The notes beneath the pieces were generated by a model. That model saw only the letters and a program-made list of their open reading frames with translations, was not told the origin of the DNA and did no database searches. From Coriaria nepalensis (taxonomy: Eukaryota; Streptophyta; Magnoliopsida; Cucurbitales; Coriariaceae): 64,000 bases of DNA. The stretch spans positions 21,855,501 to 21,919,500 of the forward strand of contig CP114481.1 of the NCBI GenBank assembly GCA_027186245.1, in the 5' to 3' direction. The position numbers were made by a program, and so were the translations under genes. Shown here one piece after another: positions 12,401 to 25,010 of the stretch. The first letter of the stretch is position 1, and every line of letters starts with the position of its first letter.

Positions 12401-13231
12401 CTATTTTTGAATTTAGAACACGACTTTTATGCATAACTTGCACTTGATCTATTGAAGGCAACTATTCATTTTTTTAGCCTTAAAGTCATATTATTGCGTC
12501 TCTTTTAGTCATTAAATCTTTCTGAATCACTTCGAACGAATATCAGCCTTTAAACATGACTTTCGTGCATAACTTGTAGTTGATCTATTGAAGGCAACAA
12601 TGCATTTGTTTAGCCTTAAAGTCATGTCACTGAGTCTCTTCTAGTCATTAAATCATTCTAAATTAATTCGAACGAATTCTATTTTCGCCCTTTAAACATT
12701 ATTTTCTTACATAACTTGCAATTAATCTACTGAAGACGACAATGCATTATTTTAGCATTAAAAAGCATATCACTCAGTCTTTTCAATCATTAAATTTTTT
12801 GAAGGCACTTCAAACAAATTCTATTTTTGAATTTAGAACACGACTTTCATGCATAACTTGCACTTGAACTATTGAAGGCAACTATTCATTTTTTTAGCCT
12901 TAAAGTCATATTATTGCGTCTCTTTTCGTCATTAAATCTTTCTGAATCACTTCGAACGAAATTCAGCCTTTAAACATGACTTTCGTGCATAACTTGCAGT
13001 TGATCTATTGAAGGCTACAATGCATTTGTTTAGCCTTAAAGTCATGTCACTGAGTCTGTTCAAGTCATTAAATCATTCTAAATTAATTCGAACGAATTCT
13101 ATTTTCGCCCTTTAAACATTATTTTCTTACATAACTTGCAATTAATCTACTGAAGACAACAATGCATTATTTTAGAATTAAAAAGCATATCACTTAGTGT
13201 TTTTAATCATTAAATTGTTTGAAGGCACTTC
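9425..13231. repeat. Second copy of the 9-unit (3,780 bp) tandem duplication
   Basis: This is the downstream copy of 5645-9451. Identity ends near 13231, where this copy reads CTTCGAACC and the position 3,780 bp earlier reads CTTCAAACA. The high identity implies a recent unequal exchange or replication-based amplification of nine 420-bp units at once. A single-base difference near 11150 (TATTTTTTAATT against TTTTTGAATT) appears private to this copy. Confidence 0.87.
9929..12868. repeat. First copy of a 7-unit (2,940 bp) tandem duplication
   Basis: Positions 9929-12895 match those 2,940 bp downstream, with the shared markers CAAGTCATTAAATC (10120/13060), ACTTAAGTCG (10561/13501) and TAGTCTTAAAG (12191/15131). 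This block lies inside the second copy of the 9-unit duplication, so two duplication events of different lengths overlap here. Matching is interrupted in the later copy by a roughly 100-bp replaced patch (14548-14646). Confidence 0.83.
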
Positions 13232-15835
13232 GAACCAATTCTATTTTTGAATTTAGAACACTACTTTCATGCATAACTTGCACTTGATCTATTGAAGGCA
13301 ACTATTCATTTTTTTAGGCTTAAAGTCATATTATTGCGTCTCTTTTAGTCATTAAATCTTTCTAAATCACTTCCTTCGAAATTCGGCCTTTACACATGAC
13401 TTTCGTATATAACTTGCAGTTGATCTACTGAAGGCAACAATGCATTTGTTTAGCCTTAAAGTCATGTCACTGAGTCTCTTCTAGTCATTAAATCATTCTA
13501 ACTTAAGTCGAACGAATTCTATTTTTGCCCTCTAAATATTATTTTCTTACATAACTTGCAATTAATCTACTGAAGACAACAATGCATTATTTTTGCATTA
13601 AAAAGCATATCAATCAGTCTTTTCAATCATTAAATTGTTTGAACGCACTTCGAACCAATTCTATTTTTGAATTTAGAACACGACCTTCATGCATAACATG
13701 CACTTGATTTATTGAAGGCAACTATTCATTTTTTTAGGCTAAAAGTCATATTATTGCGTCTCTTTTAGTCATTAAATCTGTCTAAATCACTTCCTTCGAA
13801 ATTCGGCCTTTACACATGACTTTCGTATATAACTTGCAGTTGATCTATTGAAGGCAACAATGCATTTGTTTAGCCTTAAAGTCATGTCACTGAGTCTCTT
13901 CTAGTCATTAAATCATTCTAAATTAATTCGAACGAATTCTATTTTTGCCCTCTAAATATTATTTTCTTACATAACTTGCAATTAATCTACTGAAGACAAC
14001 AATGCATTATTTTTGCATTAAAAAGCAAATCAATCAGTCTTTTCAATCATTAAATTGTTTGAACGCACTTCGAACCAATTCTATTTTTGAATTTGGAACA
14101 CGACTTTCATGCATAACTTGCACTTGATCTATTGAACGCAACTATTCATTTTTTTAGCCTTAAAGTCATATTATTGCGTCTCTTTTAGTCATTAAATCTT
14201 TCTAAATAACTTCCTTTGAAATTCGGCCTTTAAACATGACTTTCTTATATAACTTGCAGTTGATCTATTGAAGGCAACAATGCATTTGTTTAGCCTTAAA
14301 GTCATGTCACTGAGTCTCTTCTAGACATTAAATCATTCTAAATTAATTCGAACGAATTCTATTTTCGCCCTTCAAACATTATTTTCTTACATAACTTGCA
14401 ATTAATCTATTGAAGACAACAATGAATTATTTTACCACTAAAAAGGACATGACTCAGTCTTTTCAATCATTAAATTGTTTTAAGGCACTTCGAACCAATT
14501 CTATTTTTGAATTTAGAACACGACTTTCATGCATAACTTGCACTTGAACTATTGAAGGCAACTATTCATTTTTTTATCCTTAAAGTCATATTATTGCGTC
14601 TCTTTTAGTCATTAAATCTTTCTAAATCACTTCGAACGAAATTCGGCCTTTAAACATGACTTTCGTGCATAACTTGCAGTTGATCTATTGAAGGCAACAA
14701 TGCATTTGTTTAGCCTTAAAGTCATGTCACTAAGTCTGTTCTAGTCATTAAATCATTCTAAATTAATTCGAACGAATTCTATTTTCGCCCTTTAAACATT
14801 ATTTTCTTACATAACTTGCAATTAATCTACTGAAGACAACAATGCATTATTTTAGCATTAAAAAGCATATCACTCTGTCTTTTCAATCATTAAATTGTTT
14901 GAAGGCACTTCGAACCAATTCTATTTTTGAATTTAGAACACGACTTTCATGCATAACTTGCACTTGAGCTATTGAGGGCAACTATTCATTTTTTTAGCCT
15001 TAAAGTCATATTATTGCGTCTCTTTTAGTCATTAAATCTTTCTAAATCACTTCCTTCGAAATTCGGCCTTTACACATGACTTTCGTATATAACTTGCAGT
15101 TGATCTACTGAAGGCAACAATGCATTTGTTTAGTCTTAAAGTCATGTCACTGAGTCTCTTCTAGTCATTAAATCATTCAAAATTAATTCGAACGAATTCT
15201 AATTTCGCCCTTCAAACATTATTTTCTTACATAACTTGCAATTAATCTACTGAAGACAACAATGAATTATTTTACCATTAAAAAGCATATCACTCTGTCT
15301 TTTCAATCATTAAATTGTTTGAAGGCACTTCAAACAAATTCTATTTTTGAATTTAGAACACGACTTTTATGCATAACTTGCACTTGATCTATTGAAGGCA
15401 ACTATTCATTTTTTTAGCCTTAAAGTCATATTATTGCGTCTCTTTTAGTCATTAAATCTTTCTGAATCACTTCGAACGAATATCAGCCTTTAAACATGAC
15501 TTTCGTGCATAACTTGTAGTTGATCTATTGAAGGCAACAATGCATTTGTTTAGCCTTAAAGTCATGTCACTGAGTCTCTTCTAGTCATTAAATCATTCTA
15601 AATTAATTCGAACGAATTCTATTTTCGCCCTTTAAACATTATTTTCTTACATAACTTGCAATTAATCTACTGAAGACGACAATGCATTATTTTAGCATTA
15701 AAAAGCATATCACTCAGTCTTTTCAATCATTAAATTGTTTGAAGGCACTTCAAACAAATTCTATTTTTGAATTTAGAACACGACTTTCATGCATAACTTG
15801 CACTTGAACTATTGAAGGCAACTATTCATTTTTTT
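12869..15835. repeat. Second copy of the 7-unit (2,940 bp) tandem duplication
   Basis: This block copies 9929-12895. Differences are few: CTTATAT at 14245 against CGTATAT, CTGAAGAC at 14829 against CTAAAGAC, TAATTTCGCC at 15200 against TATTTTCGCC, and the patch at 14548-14646. Matching ends near 15836, where this copy reads TTATCCT and the earlier copy TTAGCCT. Confidence 0.82.
14548..14646. repeat. Replaced patch inside the 7-unit copy (conversion-like)
   Basis: Sequence on both sides follows the copy 2,940 bp upstream, but this stretch instead carries the linked variants TTGAACTATTGAAGG, TTATCCTTAAAG, GCGTCTC, CGAACGAAATTCGG. The corresponding upstream bases at 11608-11706 read TTGAGCTATTGAGGG, TTAGCCT, GCATCTC, CGAATGAAATTCAG. 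The patch variants match other units, such as those at 9508-9606. A short block switching type within otherwise copied sequence is the signature of gene conversion or double exchange. Confidence 0.65.
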
Positions 15836-17345
15836 ATCCTTAAAGTCATATTATTGCGTCTCTTTTAGTCATTAAATCTTTCTAAATCACTTCGAACGAA
15901 ATTCGGCCTTTAAACATGACTTTCGTGCATAACTTGCAGTTAATCTATTGAAGGCAACAATGCATTTGTTTAGCCTTAAAGTCATGTCACTGAGTCTGTT
16001 CTAGTCATTAAATCATTCAAAATTAATTCGAACGAATTCTATTTTCGCCCTTCAAACATTATTTTCTTACATAACTTGCAATTAATCTACTGAAGACAAC
16101 AATGCATTATGTTAGCATTAAAAAGCATATCACTCCGTCTTTTCAATCATTAAATTGTTTGAAGGCACTTCGAACCAATTATATTTTTGAATTTAGAACA
16201 CGACTTTCATGGATAACTTGCACTTGAGCTATTGAAGGCAACTATTCATTTTTTTAGCCTTAAAGTCATATTCTTGCGTCTCTTTTAGTCATTAAATCTT
16301 TCTGAATCACTTCGAACGAATATCAGCCTTTAAACATGACTTTCGTGCATAACTTGTAGTTGATCTATTGAAGGCAACAATGCATTTGTTTAGCCTTAAA
16401 GTCATGTCACTGAGTCTCTTCTAGTCATTAAATCATTCTAAATTAATTCGAACGAATTCTATTTTCGCCCTTTAAACATTATTTTCTTACATAACTTGCA
16501 ATTAATCTACTGAAGACGACAATGCATTATTTTAGCATTAAAAAGCATATCACTCAGTCTTTTCAATCATTAAATTGTTTGAAGGCACTTCGAACCAATT
16601 CTATTTTTGAATTTAGAACACGACTTTCATGCATAACTTGCACTTGATCTATTGAAGGCAACTATTCATTTTTTTAGGCTTAAAGTCATATTATTGCGTC
16701 TCTTTTAGTCATTAAATCTTTCTAAATCACTTCCTTCGAAATTCGGCCTTTACACATGACTTTCGTATATAACTTGCAGTTGATCTACTGAAGGCAACAA
16801 TGCATTTGTTTAGCCTTAAAGTCATGTCACTGTGTCTCTTCTAGTCATTAAATCATTCTAATTAATTCGAAGGAATTCTATTTTTGCCCTCTAAATATTA
16901 TTTTCTTACATAACCTGCAATTAATCTACTGAAGACAACAATGCATTATTTTTGCATTAATAAGCATATCACTCAGTCTTTTCAATCATTAAATTGTTTG
17001 AACGCACTTCGAACCAATTCTATTTTTGAATTTTGAACACGACTTTCATGCATAACTTGCACTTGATCTATTGAACGCAACTATTCACTTTTTTAGCCTT
17101 AAAGTCATATTATTTCGTCTCTTTTAGTCATTAAATCTTTCTAAATAACTTCCTTTGAAATTCGGCCTTTAAACATGACTTTCGTATATAACTTGCAGTT
17201 GGTCTATTGAAGGCAACAATGCATTTGTTTAGCCTTAAAGTCATGTCACTGAGTCTCTTCTAGTCATTAAATCATTCTAAATTAATTCGAACGAATTCTA
17301 TTTTCGCCCTTCTAACATTATTTTCTTACATAACTTCAATTAATC
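15155..17345. repeat. Block repeated at about 18093-20284 (offset about 2,939 bp, 7 units)
   Basis: Shared rare markers are TTATGTTAGCATTAAA (16108 and 19046), CATGGATAACTTG (16209 and 19147), AACCTGCAATTAATC (near 16912 and 19851), TATTTCGTCTC (near 17111 and 20050), CAGTTGGTCTATTG (near 17197 and 20137) and the 1-bp deletion ACTTCAATT (17336 and 20275). A middle stretch (about 16500-16860) does not match, so the copy is a mosaic. Confidence 0.75.
16855..16865. other. First indel of the array: 1-bp deletion in subunit A
   Basis: The unit reads CATTCTA-ATTAATTCGAAGGAATTC where others read CATTCTA-AATTAATTCG. One A is lost and the 420-bp register shifts by one base from here on. The same unit also has AAGGAATTC in place of AACGAATTC. 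Confidence 0.85.
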
Positions 17346-18092
17346 TACTGAAGACAACAATGAATTATTTTACCATTAAAAAGCATATCACTCTGTCTTT
17401 TCAATCATTAAATTGTTTGAAGGCACTTCAAACAAATTCTATTTTTGAATTTAGAACACGACTTTTATGCATAACTTGCACTTGATCTATTGAAGGCAAC
17501 TATTCATTTTTTTAGCCTTAAAGTCATATTATTGCGTCTCTTTTAGTCATTAAATCTTTCTGAATCACTTCGAACGAATATCAGCCTTTAAACATGACTT
17601 TCGTTCATAACTTGTAGTTGATCTATTGAAGGCAACAATGCATTTGTTTAGCCTTAAAGTCATGTCACTGAGTCTCTTCTAGTCATTAAATCATTCTAAA
17701 TTAATTCGAACGAATTCTATTTTCGCCCTTTAAACATTATTTTCTTACATAACTTGCAATTAATCTATTGAAGACAACAATGAATTATTTTACCATTAAA
17801 AAGCACATGACTCAGTCTTTTCAATCATTAAATTGTTTGAAGGCACTTCGAACCAATTCTATTTTTGAATTTAGAACACGAATTTCACGCATAACTTGCA
17901 ATTGATCTATTGAAGGCAACTATTCATTTTTTTAGCCTTAAAGTCATATTATTGCGTCTCTTTTAGTCATTAAATCTTTCTGAATCACTTCGAATGAAAA
18001 TCGGCCTTTAAACATGACTTTCGTGCATAACTTGCAGTTGATCTATTGAAGGCAACAATGCATTTGTTTAGCCTTAAAGTCATGTCACTGAC

Positions 18093-20284
18093 TCTCTTCT
18101 AGTCATTAAATCATTCAAAATTAATTCGAACGAATTCTATTTTCGCCCTTCAAACATTATTTTCTTACATAACTTGCAATTAATCTACTGAAGACAACAA
18201 TGAATTATTTTACCATTAAAAAGCATATCACTCTGTCTTTTCAATCATTAAATTGTTTGAAGGCACTTCAAACAAATTCTATTTTTGAATTTAGAACACG
18301 ACTTTTATGCATAACTTGCACTTGATCTATTGAAGGCAACTATTCATTTTTTTAGCCTTAAAGTCATATTATTGCGTCTCTTTTAGTCATTAAATCTTTC
18401 TGAATCACTTCGAACGAATATCAGCCTTTAAACATGACTTTCGTGCATAACTTGTAGTTGATCTATTGAAGGCAACAATGCATTTGTTTAGCCTTAAAGT
18501 CATGTCACTGAGTCTCTTCTAGTCATTAAATCATTCTAAATTAATTCGAACGAATTCTATTTTCGCCCTTTAAACATTATTTTCTTACATAACTTGCAAT
18601 TAATCTACTGAAGACGACAATGCATTATTTTAGCATTAAAAAGCATATCACTCAGTCTTTTCAATCATTAAATTGTTTGAAGGCACTTCAAACAAATTCT
18701 ATTTTTGAATTTAGAACACGACTTTCATGCATAACTTGCACTTGAACTATTGAAGGCAACTATTCATTTTTTTATCCTTAAAGTCATATTATTGCGTCTC
18801 TTTTAGTCATTAAATCTTTCTAAATCACTTCGAACGAAATTCGGCCTTTAAACATGACTTTCGTGCATAACTTGCAGTTGATCTATTGAAGGCAACAATG
18901 CATTTGTTTAGCCTTAAAGTCATGTCACTGAGTCTGTTCTAGTCATTAAATCATTCAAAATTAATTCGAACGAATTCTATTTTCGCCCTTCAAACATTAT
19001 TTTCTTACATAACTTGCAATTAATCTACTGAAGACAACAATGCATTATGTTAGCATTAAAAAGCATATCACTCCGTCTTTTCAATCATTAAATTGTTTGA
19101 AGGCACTTCGAACCAATTATATTTTTGAATTTAGAACACGACTTTCATGGATAACTTGCACTTGAGCTATTGAAGGCAACTATTCATTTTTTTAGGCTTA
19201 AAGTCATATTATTGCGTCTCTTTTAGTCATTAAATCTTTCTGAATCACTTCGAACGAATATCAGCCTTTAAACATGACTTTCGTGCATAACTTGTAGTTG
19301 ATCTATTGAAGGCAACAATGCATTTGTTTAGCCTTAAAGTCATGTCACTGAGTCTCTTCTAGTCATTAAATCATTCTAAATTAATTCGAACGAATTCTAT
19401 TTTCGCCCTTTAAACATTATTTTCTTACATAACTTGCAATTAATCTACTGAAGACAACAATGCATTATTTTAGCATTAAAAAGCATATCACTTAGTGTTT
19501 TTAATCATTAAATTGTTTGAAGGCACTTCGAACCAATTCTATTTTTGAATTTAGAACACGACTTTCATGCATAACTTGCACTTGATCTATTGAAGGCAAC
19601 TATTCATTTTTTTAGGCTTAAAGTCATATTATTGCGTCTCTTTTAGTCATTAAATCTTTCTAAATCACTTCGAACGAAATTCGGCCTTTACACATGACTT
19701 TCGTGCATAACTTGCAGTTGATCTACTGAAGGCAACAATGCATTTGTTTAGCCTTAAAGTCATGTCACTGAGTCTGTTCTAGTCATTAAATCATTCTAAA
19801 TTAATTCGAACGAATTCTATTTTTGCCCTCTAAATATTATTTTCTTACATAACCTGCAATTAATCTACTGAAGACAACAATGCATTATTTTTGCATTAAA
19901 AAGCATATCACTCCGTCTTTTCAATCATTAAATTGTTTGAACGCACTTCGAACCAATTCTATTTTTGAATTTTGAACACGACTTTCATGCATAACTTGCA
20001 CTTGATCTATTGAACGCAACTATTCACTTTTTTAGCCTTAAAGTCATATTATTTCGTCTCTTTTAGTCATTAAATCTTTCTAAATAACTTCCTTTGAAAT
20101 TCGGCCTTTAAACATGACTTTCGTATATAACTTGCAGTTGGTCTATTGAAGGCAACAATGCATTTGTTTAGCCTTAAAGTCATGTCACTGAGTCTCTTCT
20201 AGTCATTAAATCATTCTAAATTAATTCGAACGAATTCTATTTTCGCCCTTCTAACATTATTTTCTTACATAACTTCAATTAATC
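18093..20284. repeat. Second copy of the block at 15155-17345
   Basis: This is the downstream partner, seven units away. It carries the same ACTTCAATT deletion and the same TTTTGAACACGAC, CTATTCACTTTTTTAG and TATTTCGTCTC variants as 17030-17120. The right end is near 20284, where this copy continues with the B2 form (CACATGACTC) and the first copy with the B1-like form (CATATCACTCTG). Confidence 0.74.
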
Positions 20285-20539
20285 TATTGAAGACAACAAT
20301 GAATTATTTTACCATTAAAAAGCACATGACTCAGTCTTTTCAATCATTAATCTGTTTGAAGGCACTTCGAACCAATTCTATTTTTGAATTTAGAACACGA
20401 CTTTCATGCATAACTTGCACTTGATCTATTGAAGGCAACTATTCATTTTTTTAGCCTTAAAGTCATATTATTGCGTCTCTTTTAGTCATTAAATCTTTCT
20501 GAATCACTTCGAATGAAAATCGGCCTTTAAACATGATTT

Positions 20540-22885
20540 TCGTGCATAACTTGCAGTTGATCTATTGAACGCAACAATGCATTTATTTAGCCTTAAAGTC
20601 ATTTCACTGACTCTCTTCTAGTCATTAAATCATTCAAAATTAATTCGAACGAATTCTATTTTCGCCCTTTAAGAATTATTTTCTTACATAACTTGCAATT
20701 AATCTACTGAAGACAACAATGCATTATTTTGGTATTAAAAAGCATATCATTCAGTCTTTTCAATCATTAAATTGTTTGAAGGCACTTCGAACCAATTCTA
20801 TTTTTGAATTTAGAACACAACTTTCATGCATAACTTGCACTCGATCTATTGAACGCAACTATTCATTTTTTTAGCCTGAAAGTCATATTATTGCGTCTCT
20901 TTTAGTCATTAAATCTTTCTGAATCACTTCGAATGAAATTCGGCCTTTAAACATGACTTTCGTGCATAACTTGCAGTTGATCTATTGAACGCAACAATGC
21001 ATTTATTTAGCCTTAAAGTCATTTCACTAACTCTCTTCTAGTCATTAAATCATTCAAAATTAATTCGAACGAATTCTATTTTCGCCGTTCAAACCTTATT
21101 TTCTTACATAACTTGCAATTAATATATTGAAGACAACAATGAATTATTTTACCATTAAAAAGCACATGACTCAGTCTTTTAAATCATTAAATTGTTTGAA
21201 GGCACTCCGAACCAATTCTATTTTTGAATTTAGAACACGACTTTCATGCATAACTTGCACTTGATCTATTGATGGCAACTATTCATTTTTTTAGCCTTAA
21301 AGTCATATTATTGCGTCTCTTTTAGTCATTATATCTTTCTGAATCACTTCGAAAGAAATTCTGCCTTTAAAGATGACTTTCGTGCATAACTTGCAGTTGA
21401 TCTATTGAAGGCAACAATGCATTTGTTTAGCCTTAAAGTCATGTCACTGAGTCTCTTCTAGTCATTAAATCATTCAAAATTAATTCTAACGAATTCTATT
21501 TTCGCCCTTCAAACATTATTTTCCCACATAACTTGCAATTAATCTACTGAAGACAACAATGCATTATTTTGGCATTAAAAAGCATATCACTCAGTCTTTT
21601 CAATCATTAAATTCTTTGAAGGCACTTCGAACCAATTCTATTTTTGAATTTAGAACACGACTTTCATGCATAACTTGCACTTGATCTATTGAAGGCAACT
21701 ATTCATTTTTTTAGCCTTAAAGTCATATTATTGGGTCTCTTTTAGTCGTTAAATCTTTCTGAATCACTTCGAATGAAATTCGGCCTTTAAACATGACTTT
21801 CGTGCATAACTTGCAGTTGATCTATTGAAGGCAACAATGCATTTGTTTAGCCTTAAAGTCATGTCACTGAGTCTCTTCTAGTCATTAAATCATTCTAAAT
21901 TAATTCGAACGAATTCTATTTTCGCCCTTTAAGCATTATTTTCTTACATAACTTGCAATTAATCTACTGAAGACAACAATGCATTATTTTAGCATTAAAA
22001 AGCATATCACTCAGTCTTTTCAATCATTAAATTGTTTGAAGGCACTTCGAACAAATTCTATTTTTGAATTTAGAACACAACTTTCATGCATAACTTGCAC
22101 TCGATCTATTGAACGCAACTATTCATTTTTTTAGCCTGAAAGTCATATTATTGCGTCTCTTTTAGTCATTAAATGTTTCTGAATGACTTCGAACGAAATT
22201 CAGCCTTTAAACATGACTTTCGTGCATAACTTGCAGTTCATCTATTGAAGGCAACAATGCATTTGTTTAGCCTTAAAGTCATGTCACTGAGTCTGTTCTA
22301 GTCATTAAATCATTCTAAATTAATTCGAACGAATTCTATTTTCGCCCTCCAAACATTATTTTCTTACATAACTTGCAATTAATCTACTGAAGACAACAAT
22401 GCATTATTTTAGCATTAGAAAGCATATCACTCAGTCTTTTCAATCATTAAATTGTTTGAAGGCACTTCGAACCAATTCTATTTTTGAATTTAGAACACGA
22501 CTTTCATGCGTAACTTGCACTCGATCTATTGAACGCAGCTATTCATTTTTTTAGCCTGAAAGTCATATTATTGCGTCTCTTTTAGTCATTAAATCTTTCT
22601 AAATCACTTCGAATGAAATTCGGCCTTTAGACATGACTTTCGTGCATAACTTGCAGTTGATCAATTGAAGGCAACAATGCATTTGTTTAGCCTTAAAGTC
22701 ATGTCACTGAGTCTGTTCTAGTCATTAAATCATTCTAAATTAATTCAAACGAATTCTGTTTTCGCCCTTTAAACATTATTTTCTTACATAACTTGCAATT
22801 AATCTACTGAAGACAACAATGCATTATTTTAGCATTAAAAAACATATGACTCAGTCTTTTCAATCATTAAATTGTTTGAAGGCAC
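20540..22885. repeat. 2.3-kb block repeated at 26429-28774 (14-unit offset)
   Basis: All the rare variants I checked are shared at an offset of 5,889 bp (14 units plus 9 bp of intervening indels). They include ATTTATTTAGCC (20581/26470), TTTAAGAATTATT (20668/26557), CGCCGTTCAAACC (21084/26973), AATTCTAACG (21483/27372), GGGTCTCTTTTAGTCGTT (21734/27623) and CTTTAGACATG (22625/28514). No difference was noticed by eye inside the block. It ends sharply near 22885 (CACTTCGAACCAATT against CACATCGAACTAATA). Confidence 0.87.
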
Positions 22886-23130
22886 TTCGAACCAATTCTA
22901 TTTTTGAATTTTGAACACGACTTTCATGCATAACTTGCACTTGATCTATTGAACGCAACTATTCACTTTTTTAGCCTTATAGTCATATTATTTCGTCTCT
23001 TTTAGTCATTAAATCTTTCTAAATAACTTCCTTTGAAATTCGGCCTTTAAACATGACTTTCGTATATAACTTGCAGTTGGTCTATTGAAGGCAACAATGC
23101 ATTTGTTTAGCCTTAAAGTCATGTCACTGA
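22886..23130. repeat. Patch of left-domain unit type inside the middle domain
   Basis: Immediately after the duplicated block, the variants TTTTGAACACGAC, GAACGCAACTATTCACTT, TATTTCGTCTC, CTTCCTTTGAAATTC and CAGTTGGTCTATTG appear together. They match the units at about 17020-17220 and 19960-20160 and are absent from the neighbours on either side. A switch of variant set at the block edge marks a recombination junction. Confidence 0.65.
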
Positions 23131-24970
23131 GTCTCTTCTAGTCATTAAATCATTCTAAATTAATTCGAACGAATTCTATTTTCGCCCTTTAAACATTATT
23201 TTCTTACATAACTTGCAATTAATCTACTGAAGACAACAATGCATTATTTTAGCATTAAAAAGCATATCACTCAGTCTTTTCAATCATTAAATTGTTTGAA
23301 GGCACTTCGAAGCAATTCTATTTTTGAATTTAGAACACGACTTTCATGCATAACTTGCACTTGAACTATTGAAGGCAACTATTCATTTTTTTATCCTTAA
23401 AGTCATATTATTGCGTCTCTTTTAGTCATTAAATCTTTCTAAGTCACTTCGAATGAAATTCGGCCTTTAAACCTGACTTTCGTGCATAACTTGCAGTTGA
23501 TCTATTGAGGGCAACAATGCACTTGTGTAGCCTTAAAGTCATGTCACTGAGTCTTTTCTAGTCATGAAATCATTCTAAATTAATTCGAACGAATTCTATT
23601 TTCGCCTTTTAAACATTATTTTCTTACATAACTTGCAATTAATCTACTGAAGACAACAATGCATTATTTTAGCATTAAAAAGCATATCACTCAGTCTTTT
23701 CAATCATTAAATTGTTTGAAGGCACTTCGAAGCAATTCTATTTTTGAATTTAGAACACGACTTTCATGCATAACTTTCACTTGATCTATTGAAGGCAACT
23801 ATTCATTTTTTTAGCCTTAAAGTCATATTATTGCGTCTCTTTTAGTCATTAAATCTTTCTGAATCACTTCGAAAGAAATTCTGCCTTTAAACCTGACTTT
23901 CGTGCATAACTTGCAGTTGATCTATTGAAGGCAACAATGCATTTGTTTAGCCTTAAAGTCATGTCACAGAGTCTCTTCTAGTCATTAAATCATTCTAAAT
24001 TAATTCGAACGAATTCTATTTTCGCCCTTTAAACATTATTTTCTTACATAACTTGCAATTAATCTACTGAAGACGACAATGCATTATTTTAGCATTAAAA
24101 AGCATATCACTCAGTCTTTTCAATCATTAAATTGTTTGAAGGCACTTCGAACCAATTCTATTTTTGAATTTAGAACACGACCTTCATGCATAACTTGCAC
24201 TTAATCTATTGAAGGCAACTATTCATTTTTTTAGGCTTAAAGTCATATTATTGCGTCTCTTTTAGTCATTAAATCTTTCTAAATCACTTCCTTCGAAATT
24301 CGGCCTTTACACATGACTTTCGAATATAACTTGCAGTTTATCTATTGAAGGCAACAATGCATTTGTTTAGCCTTAAAGTCATGTCACAGAGTCTCTTCTA
24401 GTCATTAAATCATTCTAAATTAATTCGAATGAATTCTATTTTTGCCCTCTAAATATTATTTTCTTACATAACTTGCAATTAATCTACTGAAGACAACAAT
24501 GCATTATTTTTGCATTAAAAAGCATATCACTCAGTCTTTTCAATCATTAAATTGTTTGAACGCACTTCGAACCAATTCTATTTTTGAATTTTGAACACGA
24601 CTTTCATGCATAACTTGCACTTGATCTATTGAACGCAACTATTCATTTTTTTAGCCTTAAAGTCATATTATTGCGTGTCTTTTAGTCATTAAATCTTTCT
24701 AAATAACTTCCTTCGAAATTCGGCCTTTAAACCTGACTTTCGTATATAACTTGCAGTTGATCTATTGAAGGCAACAATGCATTTGTTTAGCCTTAAAGTC
24801 ATGTCACTGAGTCTCTTCTAGTCATTAAATCATTCTAAATTAATTCGAACGAATTCTATTTTCGCCCTTCAAACATTATTTTCTTACATAACTTCAATTA
24901 ATCTATTGAAGACAACAATGAATTATTTTACCATTAAAAAGCATATCACTCAGTCTTTTCAATCATTAAA

Positions 24971-25010
24971 TTGTTTGAAGGCACTTGAAGGCACTTGGAA
25001 CGAATTCTAT
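24971..25010. repeat. 10-bp internal duplication in subunit B, with a new EcoRI site
   Basis: Where other units read TTGTTTGAAGGCACTTCGAA, this one has GCACTTGAAG inserted before GCACTTGGAA, a 10-bp tandem duplication and the only insertion found in the window. The following CGAATTC replaces the normal CCAATTC and creates an extra EcoRI site at 25002-25007. A 1-bp deletion of the ACTTCAATT type lies in the same unit at about 24894. Confidence 0.85.

Larger units (their letters stand above)
1..16860. repeat. Indel-free segment: 40 units in perfect 420-bp register
   Basis: Every A-subunit start from 1 to 16801 falls at 1 plus a multiple of 420, so forty consecutive units plus 60 bases show no net insertion or deletion and differ by substitutions only. 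The window opens exactly at an A-subunit start, and the array must continue upstream. The segment mixes the left-domain A and C variants with common ones and contains the 9-unit and 7-unit duplications described separately. Confidence 0.93.
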
